The notes under the pieces are model-generated. The model was not told where the DNA came from, searched no databases, and was given only the letters and a program-made list of their open reading frames with translations. Positions 16,959-25,758 of a stretch of 64,000 nt of DNA are shown in pieces (position 1 is the stretch's first letter; each line of letters starts with the position of its first letter). The DNA is from Alcaligenes faecalis (GTDB lineage Bacteria > Pseudomonadota > Gammaproteobacteria > Burkholderiales > Burkholderiaceae_B), in NCBI RefSeq assembly GCF_009497775.1, contig NZ_CP031012.1:62001-126000 (forward strand), read 5' to 3'. The position numbers and the translations under genes were made by a program.

Positions 16959-18590
16959 ATGGCCAACACCACGGTCTACCAGGCTTTTCGAGACACCGCC
17001 CAGAAATGGGGCGACAAGCCCTTTGTATGTACCCTGCCTGAGACCGCCGAGATCTACGGTATTGAAGCGGGCGAGCTGACTTACGGTCAGGCTCTGGAGC
17101 GTATCGACGCCTTGCGCGCCGGCTACGCCGCTGCTGGCTACGGCCACGGTCATCGCGTCGGCATCCTGCTGGAGAACCGCCCCGTGTTCTTCCTGCACTG
17201 GTTTGCACTGAACAGCCTGGGCGTGTCCATTGTGCCGATCAACCCGGACCTGCGCGCTGCCGAGCTGGAATACCTGATCGGCCATTCGGAAATGATCATG
17301 GCCATTGCCCTGCCCAGCCGTCACCAGGATCTGGTGGAAGCGGCTCAGCGTGCTGGTCAGCCTTTTGCCATCATGGCCGATGGTGATGTGCCTCCGATGG
17401 TGGAGCGCGCCGCCTCCCGTTCCTGTGACATTCCTGATGAAAACAGCGAATGTGCCCTGCTGTACACCTCCGGCACCACAGGCCGCCCCAAGGGCTGCAT
17501 GTTGGCTAACCAGTACTTCCATTACGCTGGCGAGTGGTATCGCGACATTGGTGGCCTGGCTTCGCTGGAGCATGGCAAAGAGCGCATGTTGACTCCGCTG
17601 CCCCTGTTCCACATGAATGCGATGGCCTGCTCGACCATGGCCATGGTCAAGACCGGCGGCTGCCTGATCTCCCTGGACCGTTTCCACCCACGCAGCTGGT
17701 GGGATTCGGTGCGTGAATCTGGCGCAACCGTGGTGCATTACCTGGGCGTGATGCCAGCCATTCTGATGAAGGCCGAGGCCAGCGAAAAAGACCGTCAACA
17801 TAGCGTGCGCTTTGGTTTTGGCGCCGGTGTGGACCGTGGCCTGCATCCTATTTTTGAAGAACGCTTTGGTTTCCCTCTGCTGGAAGCCTGGGCCATGACC
17901 GAAACCGGCGCGGGTGCCAGCATCATCGCCAACCACGAGCCACGCCATATTGGTACTTCCTGCTTCGGCAAGGAAATGCCTGTAGTTGAAGTGCTGCTGC
18001 GTAAAGACGATGGCGAACCTGCTCAGGCCGGCGAAAACGGCGAGTTGCTGGTGCGCTCGGCCGGTGACAACCCACGCTACGGCTTTTTCTCCGGCTACTG
18101 GAAAGATCCAGCGGCGACCGACGAAGCCTGGGAAGGCGGCTGGTTCCACACAGGCGACATTGTTTGCCGTGATGAAGAAGGCTACCTGCACTTTGTGGAC
18201 CGTAAAAAGAACGTGATCCGTCGCAGTGGCGAGAACATCGCTGCCGTGGAAGTGGAAAACATCATGCAGCAGCATCCGCTGGTGCGCTCCATTGCCGTGG
18301 CCGCCGTGCCCGACGCCATCCGTGGCGACGAAGTGATGGCGTTGGTGGTGCCGCACAATCCTATCGAAACCCAGGAACAGCGCGAACAGGCTGCCCAGGA
18401 AATGGTGCAGTGGGGTCTGACCCAACTGGCCTACTTCAAGGTGCCCGGCTACGTTCTGTTTGTGGATGCCCTGCCGCTGACTTCGACCAACAAGATTCAG
18501 CGCGGTGAGCTGAAAACAGTGGCCCTGGCCGCTTTGGAAAACCCGGCCTGCGTGAACACGAATCACCTGAAAAAACGTCAGGAGGCCTGA
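16959..18590 (+). CDS. AMP-forming acyl-CoA synthetase
   Basis: A 543-residue ANL-superfamily ligase. The ATP/AMP loop YTSGTTGRPKG lies near residue 170, then AMTETGAG, then WFHTGD, and the C-terminal domain has the catalytic Lys in TSTNKIQRGEL. It activates a carboxylate to its CoA thioester in the cytoplasm. AGGACAGGAG sits eight bases before the ATG at 16959. Its place between the oxygenase and the aldolase-like gene suggests that it activates the oxygenated product, for example dioxindole-3-acetate; that is inference. Confidence 0.85.
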   Translation: MANTTVYQAFRDTAQKWGDKPFVCTLPETAEIYGIEAGELTYGQALERIDALRAGYAAAGYGHGHRVGILLENRPVFFLHWFALNSLGVSIVPINPDLRAAELEYLIGHSEMIMAIALPSRHQDLVEAAQRAGQPFAIMADGDVPPMVERAASRSCDIPDENSECALLYTSGTTGRPKGCMLANQYFHYAGEWYRDIGGLASLEHGKERMLTPLPLFHMNAMACSTMAMVKTGGCLISLDRFHPRSWWDSVRESGATVVHYLGVMPAILMKAEASEKDRQHSVRFGFGAGVDRGLHPIFEERFGFPLLEAWAMTETGAGASIIANHEPRHIGTSCFGKEMPVVEVLLRKDDGEPAQAGENGELLVRSAGDNPRYGFFSGYWKDPAATDEAWEGGWFHTGDIVCRDEEGYLHFVDRKKNVIRRSGENIAAVEVENIMQQHPLVRSIAVAAVPDAIRGDEVMALVVPHNPIETQEQREQAAQEMVQWGLTQLAYFKVPGYVLFVDALPLTSTNKIQRGELKTVALAALENPACVNTNHLKKRQEA

Positions 18591-18594
18591 GCCC

Positions 18595-19776
18595 ATGGCC
18601 TTGCCGCAAGCAGCCCGCCAGGGCTATGACGATGTGGTGCTGGTCGCTCCGGTGACCATTCCTTACGAGCGCCATTCCGAGCAGACCGCGCATTGGTGGC
18701 TGGGTGCGGCATTGGGCCAGTTGCTGGCCCAGTCCGGCCTGAAAAAAGCCGATGTCGATGGCGTGTGCGTGTCCAGTTTCACGCTGGGTTCGGACACCGC
18801 CGTAGGCGTGATGCAGCATTTTCAAATGAGCCCGCGTTGGCTGGACCACATCCCCATGGGCGGTGCCAGCGGCGTGGTGGCCATGCGTCGTGCGGCCCGT
18901 GCCGTGCAGTGTGGCGATGCGTCCATCGTGGCGTGTATTGCGGGCGATACCAACCACCGTGAATCCTTCAAGAACACGGTGTCGGGCTTTTCGCGTTTTT
19001 CGCAGGATGCCGTCTACCCCTACGGTGCCGGTGGACCCAATGCCAGCTTTGCGCTGCTGACGGACTACTACATGCGTCACTACGGTGCCACGCGTGAAGA
19101 TTTCGGCAAGCTGTGCGTCGCCCAGCGTGACAATGCGCTGCGCAACCCGCATGCCCTGATGAAAAAACCGCTGACGCTGGAACAGTACATGGATGCGCGT
19201 GTCATTGCCGACCCCATCCATCTGTTCGATTGCGTGATGCCTTGCGCCGGAGCCGAAGGTTATCTGGTGATGCGTCGTGAACAGGCCGAAGCATTGGGCC
19301 TGCCTTATGTCCGTATTCGTTCCACCATCGAGCGTCATAATGCCTTCCCTGAAGATGCGGTACAGCATCGTGGTGGCTGGGCCATGGACAAGGATGCGTT
19401 CTACGAACACGCGGGCCTCACCCCGGCAGACGTGGATTTCATGGAAACCTACGATGACTACCCTGTCATCAACGTCCTGCAGTTTGAAGACCTGGGATTC
19501 TGCGCCAAGGGCGAAGGCCCGGAATTCATACGCAAGAACACCTTTACCGTAGACGGCAGCTTTCCCTTCAATACCAGCGGCGGACAGCTGTCGGTAGGCC
19601 AGGCTGGCGCTGCCGGTGGTTATCTGGGTCTGGTTCAGGCGCTGCGCCAATTGACGGATACCGCAGGCGACACGCAAGTGGCCAATGCCCGCATCGGTCT
19701 GGTGTCCGGCTTTGGCATGATTAATTACGACCGCGGCATTTGTACTGCTGCGGCCTTGCTGGAACGGGGGCAGTGA
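18595..19776 (+). CDS. Thiolase-fold acyl-CoA lyase, Ltp2-like (aldolase type)
   Basis: This 393-residue protein belongs to the SCP2-thiolase/lipid-transfer branch. The segment where thiolases carry the nucleophilic Cys reads PMGGASG (residues 87-93), with no Cys. The C-terminal motif reads GGQLSVGQAG (329-338), lacking the usual His-Pro. The same losses are known in Ltp2-type steroid side-chain aldolases, which need a DUF35 partner and do a retro-aldol cleavage of a beta-hydroxyacyl-CoA. The next gene is a DUF35 protein whose ATG overlaps this stop. I therefore predict retro-aldol cleavage rather than thiolysis. Confidence 0.8.
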   Translation: MALPQAARQGYDDVVLVAPVTIPYERHSEQTAHWWLGAALGQLLAQSGLKKADVDGVCVSSFTLGSDTAVGVMQHFQMSPRWLDHIPMGGASGVVAMRRAARAVQCGDASIVACIAGDTNHRESFKNTVSGFSRFSQDAVYPYGAGGPNASFALLTDYYMRHYGATREDFGKLCVAQRDNALRNPHALMKKPLTLEQYMDARVIADPIHLFDCVMPCAGAEGYLVMRREQAEALGLPYVRIRSTIERHNAFPEDAVQHRGGWAMDKDAFYEHAGLTPADVDFMETYDDYPVINVLQFEDLGFCAKGEGPEFIRKNTFTVDGSFPFNTSGGQLSVGQAGAAGGYLGLVQALRQLTDTAGDTQVANARIGLVSGFGMINYDRGICTAAALLERGQ

Positions 19777-20177
19777 TGAGCGATACCCAAATCTTGCCAC
19801 CGGGCGCACGCAGCGCCACGGCAGCCGGTCTGACCGAAGCCGCCCAGCGTGGCGAATTCGCCCTGCAAGTGTGTCCTTCCTGCGGCACGGTGCAGTATCC
19901 CGCCAGGGACGTGTGCGGCCATTGCCTGCACACCACGCTGAACTGGAAGGCGGTGGCGGACACGGGCGTGTTGCGTGCCACCACGACCCTGCATCACAGC
20001 AACGAACCCTATTTTCAGGCACGACTGCCCTGGCGTATCGGCACCGTTCAACTGGATTGCGGCCCTTTTGCCATCGCCCACTTGCCCGAAGGCGGGCAGG
20101 CCGATGAGAAAGTGCGCCTGAGTCTGGAACTGGATGCCGGTGGCGTAGCCGTGCTGGTGGCGCGCCCTGCGCCTTGA
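19776..20177 (+). CDS. DUF35 zinc-ribbon/OB-fold protein, partner of the thiolase-fold lyase
   Basis: A 133-residue protein starting with the ATG that overlaps the upstream TGA. The rubredoxin-like zinc ribbon has two CxxC pairs (CPSCG and CGHC, about residues 32-52), followed by an OB-fold. In Ltp2-ChsH2 and BbsAB complexes such proteins are obligate subunits that close the acyl-CoA channel of the thiolase-fold partner. Frame overlap with that partner here indicates a one-to-one complex. Confidence 0.85.
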   Translation: MSDTQILPPGARSATAAGLTEAAQRGEFALQVCPSCGTVQYPARDVCGHCLHTTLNWKAVADTGVLRATTTLHHSNEPYFQARLPWRIGTVQLDCGPFAIAHLPEGGQADEKVRLSLELDAGGVAVLVARPAP

Positions 20178-20198
20178 ATTTGCCTGGAGACAATCAAG

Positions 20199-20930
20199 AT
20201 GACACAAGCTCAATACACCGCCATTGTGACGGGCGGCAGCACCGGTATTGGTGAAGACATTTGCCGCAAGATGCTGGATCAGGGTTACACCGTGATCAGC
20301 ATGGCGCGCAATGTACTGCCCTGGACGCACGAGCGTCTGCACTGCGTGCAGGTGGACTTGCTGGATGCCGTGGCAACCGAGAAAGCGGCCAAGGACATTG
20401 CCGAGCGCTTTGAAGTGACTCACTTCATCCACAACGCAGGCGTAATCTGGCCCGCCTTGCTGGACGAGGTCAAGCTGGAAGACTTGCAGGGCCTGACCCA
20501 GATTCACCTGGGCGCAGCCTTGCAGATTACCCAGGCGGTGGTTCCTGGCATGCGCGAGCGCCACTTTGGCCGCATCGTGCTGATGTCATCGCGTGGCGCG
20601 TTGGGTCTGCAAACCCGTACTGCCTATGCCGCTACCAAGGCTGGCATGTTGGGCATGGCTCGCACCTGGGCGCTGGAACTGGCTGATCAAGGTATTACCG
20701 TCAACGTGATTGCCCCCGGCCCCATCACCACTAATATGTTCTACGACGTGGTTGAAGCCGGTAGCGAGCGCGAAGCCAAGCTGGCTGCCGCGATTCCCGT
20801 GAAGCGCCTGGGCCGTGCGGATGACATCAGCCGTGCCACCCTGTTCTTCTCGGATCCTGAAAACAGCTTCATCACGGGCCAGACCTTGTATGTCTGCGGT
20901 GGTGCCAGCGTGGGTACGCTGACGATCTGA
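20199..20930 (+). CDS. Short-chain dehydrogenase/reductase
   Basis: A 243-residue classical SDR: cofactor motif TGGSTGIG near residue 8, HNAGV, catalytic Ser in MSSRG and YAATK. It is the last gene of the oxygenase operon and is followed by a strong terminator. In this setting it could oxidise a cis-dihydrodiol or hemiaminal made by the Rieske oxygenase, for instance giving the 2-oxindole form, or act on a hydroxyacyl-CoA. Sequence alone does not fix the substrate. Confidence 0.85.
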   Translation: MTQAQYTAIVTGGSTGIGEDICRKMLDQGYTVISMARNVLPWTHERLHCVQVDLLDAVATEKAAKDIAERFEVTHFIHNAGVIWPALLDEVKLEDLQGLTQIHLGAALQITQAVVPGMRERHFGRIVLMSSRGALGLQTRTAYAATKAGMLGMARTWALELADQGITVNVIAPGPITTNMFYDVVEAGSEREAKLAAAIPVKRLGRADDISRATLFFSDPENSFITGQTLYVCGGASVGTLTI

Positions 20931-21006
20931 TCGACGGGCAACAGGACTGCTCGTGATTGCGCCTTGAGTGCGTTCGGGAGCCAGTCCATTTGCTTGGCGT
21001 AATATA

Positions 21007-21042
21007 AAAGCCCCCTTGGTTTTCCAAGGGGGCTTTTGTTTT
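21007..21042 (+). terminator. Rho-independent terminator ending the oxygenase operon
   Basis: A perfect 13-base stem (21007-21019 with 21024-21036), a TTTT loop and a T-rich tail. It lies 76 bases after the SDR stop. Confidence 0.9.
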
Positions 21043-21172
21043 TGGATGGCACAGCACCCTTGATGGACTATCTGTTCCAGCATGTCGGGCGGCGACTGTC
21101 ATTTAAACAAACGGCTGAAGGGACCATCTTGATTGGTGGCGGCTGGTTGGCGGTACCTGGATTTTTTGCTGC

Positions 21173-21865
21173 CTAAGTTTTTTTCTTTGTCGTAGAGGCC
21201 GTTTTTGGCTTTTTATCCCCGGTTTTTGATGTCAAAAGTCGCTGTTTCAGACCTTCGACCATCAACATCAGCCCAAACTCGAATGAGGTTTCGGGGTCCA
21301 GGGCCGGAAGGCTTGCTGTGGCTGCCTGGGCTTGCCCGTTCGCGTTGGCTTTCGGGCTCGCCTCAGAGTCTGTTTCTGCTTTCTTTGCAGGCTGATCATT
21401 GCCCGCCGCCTGCCGCGTTTGACTCTCCAGCACGCAGCCCAGCGTGTATTCACCGGCAGACAGCAAGGCCATGGCCGCTTCTTCCTGGCTAAAGCCCACT
21501 TGCTCCAAATAAGCAATCTTGGGCAGCAGCCGTTCCATTTCCGTTTGACCGGGTGTGCTGCCCGCATGCAGCCGTGCGCCGTCGCGGTGGCTTAGCAAGG
21601 CCGCCCGAAAGCTGCGGGCATTGTCGGCAAACCAGCTGGCCCATGGTTCGGTGGAGTCGGGCACGGCCAAGGTGTGGTGTTCGACCAGCACCGTGGAGGC
21701 CATTTGTCCCAGCAAGACAGCCTTGTCGCGGAAATGCCAATACAAGGTGGCCGACTCTACCCCCAGCTTTTGCGCCAGCTTGCGGGTGGTCAGCGCGTCC
21801 AGGCCCAGCTCGTCCAGTAATTCCAGAGCGGCGGCGACGACTTGTTCAGGCCGGATTTTTGCCAT
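21173..21865 (-). CDS. TetR-family repressor with TetR-class C-terminal domain
   Basis: A 230-residue protein. The helix-turn-helix is in ALTTRKLAQKLGVESATLYWHFRDKAVLL, very like the tetracycline repressors themselves. A TetR_C-like core follows, and the tail is Lys/Ala-rich (TSKTGDKKPKTASTTKKKT). It is divergent from an MFS exporter, and two operator-like palindromes in the gap match tetO half-sites. It is therefore the likely repressor of that exporter and of itself. The ligand is unknown. Confidence 0.9.
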   Translation of the reverse strand: MAKIRPEQVVAAALELLDELGLDALTTRKLAQKLGVESATLYWHFRDKAVLLGQMASTVLVEHHTLAVPDSTEPWASWFADNARSFRAALLSHRDGARLHAGSTPGQTEMERLLPKIAYLEQVGFSQEEAAMALLSAGEYTLGCVLESQTRQAAGNDQPAKKAETDSEASPKANANGQAQAATASLPALDPETSFEFGLMLMVEGLKQRLLTSKTGDKKPKTASTTKKKT

Positions 21866-21946
21866 TGGGGTGTCCTTGCTGAAAGAGGGTGTGCGTGCCG
21901 GGGTGAAGAAAATCCGGCTGTTGCGTGCAGCACAAAGTTTAGCATT

Positions 21947-21962
21947 GATAGATTAATCTATC
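21947..21962. promoter_or_regulatory. tetO-like operator 1
   Basis: GATAGATTAATCTATC is a perfect 16-bp palindrome in the gap between the divergent tetR-like and MFS genes. Its half-site GATAGA is that of tet operators, although here the half-sites face the opposite way and are more closely packed. Confidence 0.5.
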
Positions 21963-21972
21963 GTTGATAAAT

Positions 21973-21993
21973 AAATCTATCGATGATAGATTT
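21973..21993. promoter_or_regulatory. tetO-like operator 2
   Basis: AAATCTATC-GAT-GATAGATTT has perfect nine-base arms and a three-base centre. The core TCTATC-N3-GATAGA has the same half-sites and spacing as the classical tet operator TCTATCATTGATAGA. It lies 34 bases before the MFS start codon. Confidence 0.65.
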
Positions 21994-22026
21994 TTATCTT
22001 TCCCGATCTTTAAAAAGGAACCGCCC

Positions 22027-23442
22027 ATGAGCACAGCGCAAAAAACCTTGCCGGCGGCTATCACTTCCATTCCCCTCAGCATGTGGATGCAGGCCGGCAT
22101 CATTACCCTGGGTGCCTTTTGCACCATGCTGTCTGCGACCTTGCTGAGCGCCGCCTTGCCGACCATCGCCAGCAACCTGGGGGTAAGCGAGGCGGCCATT
22201 CAGTGGCTGGCCAGCGCGTATCTGATGGCCTTGGCTGCGGGTGTGCCTGTCAGCGCCTGGGCCTCGCGGCGTTTTGGGCCGACGCAGTTGTGGCTGGCGG
22301 GCCTGGCCTTGTTTGCCGCCTTCTCTGCCTTGTGCGCACTCGCCCCGTCTTACGAGCTCTTGCTGTTTGCTCGCATAGGCCAGGGCTTGGCCGGTGGTTT
22401 GCTGGTGCCTGCCGGGCAGACGGTAGTCGGCATGGTGGTTGGGCGCGAGCGTCTGGGGCGCGTCGTTGGCACGATAGGCGTGGCGATTGTGCTGGCTCCG
22501 GTATTGGGCACGTCCTTGGGAGCCATGTTGCTGGGTAGTGCTGGTTGGCAAAGCCTGTTTTGGGTGAATGTGCCCTTATCTATCCTGGCCCTGATTGCCG
22601 GTTGCTATGGTTTGCCCCGTCCGGTCGTCGCGGCCAAAGGGCCGCAGCGTCTGGATTGGCTGGGACTGTTCCTGATCCTGTGCAGCCTGCCCTTGTTGAT
22701 GGAAGGCATGAAGGCGATGGGGGCTATGGCGTCCGGCGATCAGTGGCATTGGCTGGCGTTGGCCGTTGGAGTGGTATTTGCCGTCCTGTTCGTCTACCGC
22801 TCTTTGCGTGTGGACTCGCCCTTGCTGCATTTGCGTCTGTTCAAGCAGCGCAGCTTTGCCTTGTCAGCCTTGCTGATGTTTCTGGGCGGTGCCATCAACT
22901 TTGGGGCGCAGTTTCTGCTGCCCTTGTACTTCAGGGACATTCGTCATGAATCGCTGGCCGCAGTCGGTCTGCTGCTGACCCCGCAATTGCTGGGCACGGC
23001 TATCGGCTTTCCGGTGGCGGGTTATCTGTCCGACAAGCTGGGCCCGCGTTGGGTGCTGATTGCCGGCGGCCTGATTACCGCTTTGGGGACCGTGCCCTTG
23101 GCCTTGATGACGGCGGAGGGCAACTACACGGTATTTGGCATGACAATTGCCGCACGTGGTTTTGGTTTGGCCTTGGCAACCGTGCCTGCCATGGCGGCAG
23201 GGATGGCGATGGCCGGTCCCGCTCATCTGGCCGATGCCGCGCCAATTCTGAATATCCTGCAGCGTATGGGTGCGGTGGCTGGTACGGCCTTTGTCTCGGC
23301 TATTTATGCCGCGCTGGCCTGGAGCAGTCGCGATGATCTGGCGGGATTCCAGTACGCCAATTGGGTGCTGACTGCAGGGGCGATGCTGATCGCCGTGGCC
23401 GCCACCTTCATCGGCAAGGAGGCTGGTCCTTCCAAACGTTAA
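22027..23442 (+). CDS. MFS multidrug-type exporter, DHA2-like
   Basis: A 471-residue polytopic inner-membrane protein. The start at 22027 is preceded by AAAAAGGA. It shows a proton-antiporter layout: an early helix with LPTIASNLGVSEAAIQW, a motif-A-like loop SAWASRRFGPTQLW, and a motif-C-like stretch VLAPVLGTSLGAMLLG typical of exporters. It is likely an H+-driven exporter of the EmrB/QacA branch, with 12-14 helices. The adjacent TetR-type gene and operators suggest induction by an exported compound. It is not TetA-like enough to call tetracycline resistance. Confidence 0.85.
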   Translation: MSTAQKTLPAAITSIPLSMWMQAGIITLGAFCTMLSATLLSAALPTIASNLGVSEAAIQWLASAYLMALAAGVPVSAWASRRFGPTQLWLAGLALFAAFSALCALAPSYELLLFARIGQGLAGGLLVPAGQTVVGMVVGRERLGRVVGTIGVAIVLAPVLGTSLGAMLLGSAGWQSLFWVNVPLSILALIAGCYGLPRPVVAAKGPQRLDWLGLFLILCSLPLLMEGMKAMGAMASGDQWHWLALAVGVVFAVLFVYRSLRVDSPLLHLRLFKQRSFALSALLMFLGGAINFGAQFLLPLYFRDIRHESLAAVGLLLTPQLLGTAIGFPVAGYLSDKLGPRWVLIAGGLITALGTVPLALMTAEGNYTVFGMTIAARGFGLALATVPAMAAGMAMAGPAHLADAAPILNILQRMGAVAGTAFVSAIYAALAWSSRDDLAGFQYANWVLTAGAMLIAVAATFIGKEAGPSKR

Positions 23443-23944
23443 TCCTGATCCGAAAAGCGGCGGCTGCTTGCACAAAACAGCCGCCCATTCAGACAGCCCC
23501 CCGCAGCGTGGATGCATGTCCAACGCTTGGGGGCTTTTCAATTCCTGGCTCTTTTTCTGTGACATGACATACAGGGATCTCAGGGTCAGCCCACGGCTCT
23601 GGATGCCACCCGATTGCTAGTTGGCTGATTCCTTTTTTCTGCCTTCTTCAAGCCAATGTTCACCCGCTTGATAGTTGGCCAAGCCAGTACTCACGCCTGC
23701 TCCAGCGGCTTTTTCTGCTTCTAGCACAGGACAAGCGAGCTGGTTTGTGACCTTATTTCTTGCCATGTGAGATAGAAACCACGAATCCATGATTTTGGAT
23801 GGAATTAAGGGTTTCTTTCTATTTACCTGGATTTGTTCATCTATAAACTATTTAGAACAAAAATATAACAATGCGACCCGGTTTTCCAGAGCGCATGATG
23901 ACCCAAAAAACAGGCCTTGTCGGGCCAAAATAAGTGGAGCTGTA
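23443..23944. other. 502-base intergenic region before the TRAP operon
   Basis: No credible gene. An imperfect GC hairpin at about 23460-23486 follows the MFS stop and could end that transcript. The AT-rich part at 23785-23875 probably holds the TRAP promoter and contains TTTGTTC (23832-23838) / GAACAAA (23855-23861). Confidence 0.4.
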
Positions 23945-24448
23945 ATGAACGACGATCTGCCAGGAATGGAGCTGGTGCGTTCACGTGGAGTAGTACGAGT
24001 TGTAGAGACAATTCTGGATGCTGCCTGTGTGGTCATCTTGATCCTGATGACAGGGATCACTACCGTGGACGTGATAGGCCGGTATGTATTTCACGCCCCT
24101 TTGCTGGGCGCTTATGAAGCCAGCGAACTCTTGCTGGGCGTGCTGATTTTTGCGGCCCTGCCGCGTGTCACCTGGCACCAGCAACACTTGACCGTCAGTC
24201 TGATTGACGCCTGGCTAGGCCCAGTAGCGCGTCGTATCCAGCAATTCGTGATCAATGTGGTCTCTACCGTCATGCTGGCCGTGCTGACTTTCTACCTGTG
24301 GAGTCACGCCAATGAGCTGGCCGACTACGGCGATATGAGCAATGCCTTGCAAGTGCCTATTGCCCCGTTTGCCTACATCATCGCCACCATGACCGGCATT
24401 GCCACTCTGGCTGCCTTGCTCAAGATTTTTAGCTCTTCCCGCCGATAA
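23945..24448 (+). CDS. TRAP transporter small permease (DctQ)
   Basis: A 167-residue membrane protein with four predicted helices. The start at 23945 is chosen because GGAG lies six bases upstream and the first helix begins about 20 residues later; the frame extends further upstream without family similarity. The signature GRYVFHAPLLGAYEASELLLGVLIFAALP is typical of DctQ. It bridges the periplasmic receptor and the large permease DctM encoded next. Confidence 0.9.
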   Translation: MNDDLPGMELVRSRGVVRVVETILDAACVVILILMTGITTVDVIGRYVFHAPLLGAYEASELLLGVLIFAALPRVTWHQQHLTVSLIDAWLGPVARRIQQFVINVVSTVMLAVLTFYLWSHANELADYGDMSNALQVPIAPFAYIIATMTGIATLAALLKIFSSSRR

Positions 24449-24463
24449 AGACGGAGTTTTTTC

Positions 24464-25753
24464 ATGTTGATTTCTATTATCGGACTGGCTGTCCTGCTGG
24501 GTAGCTTATTTCTGGGTTTGCCCATTGCCTGGGGCATGTTGCTGGTAGGTACGCTGGGTTTTGCCTTCTTTACGGGCATGGAAGCGGCCTTGACCATGGC
24601 GGCGCAGACCAGCTACGACACGGCCATGAGCTACAGCTTTACCGTGTTGCCGCTGTTCATTCTGATGGGTAACCTGGTCAATGCCTCGGGCTTGTCCAAG
24701 GATCTGTACAAAGCTGCTCACGCCTTTATTGGCCACCTGCGCGGTGGTCTGGCAATGGCCACGATTGTTGCCTGTGGTGCCTTTAGCGCACTCTGTGGCT
24801 CCAGTATGGCCACCACGGCGGCCATGGGTCGCGTGGCCATGCCCAATATGCGCAAGTACAACTATGACGACCGTCTGGCTACCGGCAGTATTGCGGCAGG
24901 CGGCACCCTGGGCATTTTGATTCCGCCCAGCGTGATGATGGTGGTCTACGGGATTCTGACCGAAACCGACATCGGCAAGCTGTTTGCCGCCGGTTTCCTG
25001 CCCGGCATGGTGGCCATGCTGATGTACCTGATCACGGTGATGATCATTACCGCGATCAACCCGAATCTGGGCCGTCCTGGCGAGAAAGCCAGCTGGCGCG
25101 AGCGCTTTGAGGCGACCAAAGGCGTGATGGCCATTACCGTGCTGTTTATCGTCATCATGGGCGGTATTTACGGTGGTGTCTTCACCCCGACAGAAGCAGC
25201 CGGTATCGGTGCCGCAGCGACTTTCCTGCTGACCTTGAAGCGTCGTGGCTGGCAGCCTCGCATGTACCTGACGGTGCTGATTGAAGCCGCTCAAACCACC
25301 GCCATCATGTTTGCGCTGGTGATTGGTGCCCTGGTCTTTACCAACTTCCTGACCGTGGCCGGTTTGCCCAATCAGCTGCTGGGCTTCATCCAGGGCATTG
25401 ATGTGTCGCCCATCGTGGTGATTCTGATCATCTGCGCGATTTACCTGGTTCTGGGTTGCTTCCTGGAAACCATGTCCATGGTCATGCTGACTGTGCCTAT
25501 CTTCTACCCGATCGTGGCCTCCCTGGGCTTTGATCTGGTGTGGTTCGGCATCATCGTGGTGGTGGCCGCTGAAATCAGCCTGATTACCCCACCGCTGGGC
25601 CTGAATATTTTCATGATCAAGAACGTGATGCCCGATGTTCCTTTGGGCACCATTATTCGGGGTGTGACGCCCTTTGTAATGATGGATATCGTGCGTTTGC
25701 TCTTGCTGGTGTTTGTCCCCTGGATTGTTCTGGTCATCCCGAACAGTATGTAA
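24464..25753 (+). CDS. TRAP transporter large permease (DctM)
   Basis: A 429-residue integral membrane protein of the DctM/YiaN family with a typical N-terminus (LGLPIAWGMLLVGTLGF), the conserved GSSMATTAAMGRVAMPNM and GTLGILIPPSVMMVVYGILT. It is the Na+-coupled transport subunit. It starts 15 bases after the small permease stop. TRAP systems import carboxylates, including aromatic and indole-type acids; the location between two aromatic-degradation blocks suggests, but does not prove, such a substrate. Confidence 0.92.
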   Translation: MLISIIGLAVLLGSLFLGLPIAWGMLLVGTLGFAFFTGMEAALTMAAQTSYDTAMSYSFTVLPLFILMGNLVNASGLSKDLYKAAHAFIGHLRGGLAMATIVACGAFSALCGSSMATTAAMGRVAMPNMRKYNYDDRLATGSIAAGGTLGILIPPSVMMVVYGILTETDIGKLFAAGFLPGMVAMLMYLITVMIITAINPNLGRPGEKASWRERFEATKGVMAITVLFIVIMGGIYGGVFTPTEAAGIGAAATFLLTLKRRGWQPRMYLTVLIEAAQTTAIMFALVIGALVFTNFLTVAGLPNQLLGFIQGIDVSPIVVILIICAIYLVLGCFLETMSMVMLTVPIFYPIVASLGFDLVWFGIIVVVAAEISLITPPLGLNIFMIKNVMPDVPLGTIIRGVTPFVMMDIVRLLLLVFVPWIVLVIPNSM

Positions 25754-25758
25754 ACCTG

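Noticed and set aside
18595..19776. Ordinary acetyl-CoA acetyltransferase
   Set aside because: The nucleophilic Cys and the His of thiolases are replaced, and a DUF35 partner is present, so an Ltp2-like lyase is more likely.
21173..23442. Tetracycline-resistance module
   Set aside because: The operators and repressor helix look tet-like, but the exporter lacks TetA-like features and resembles DHA2 multidrug pumps.
13751..23842. Shared TTTGTTCATCT string near 13750 and 23832 as a common regulator site for the oxygenase and TRAP operons
   Set aside because: One 11-base match between two AT-rich regions is too weak without symmetry or further copies.
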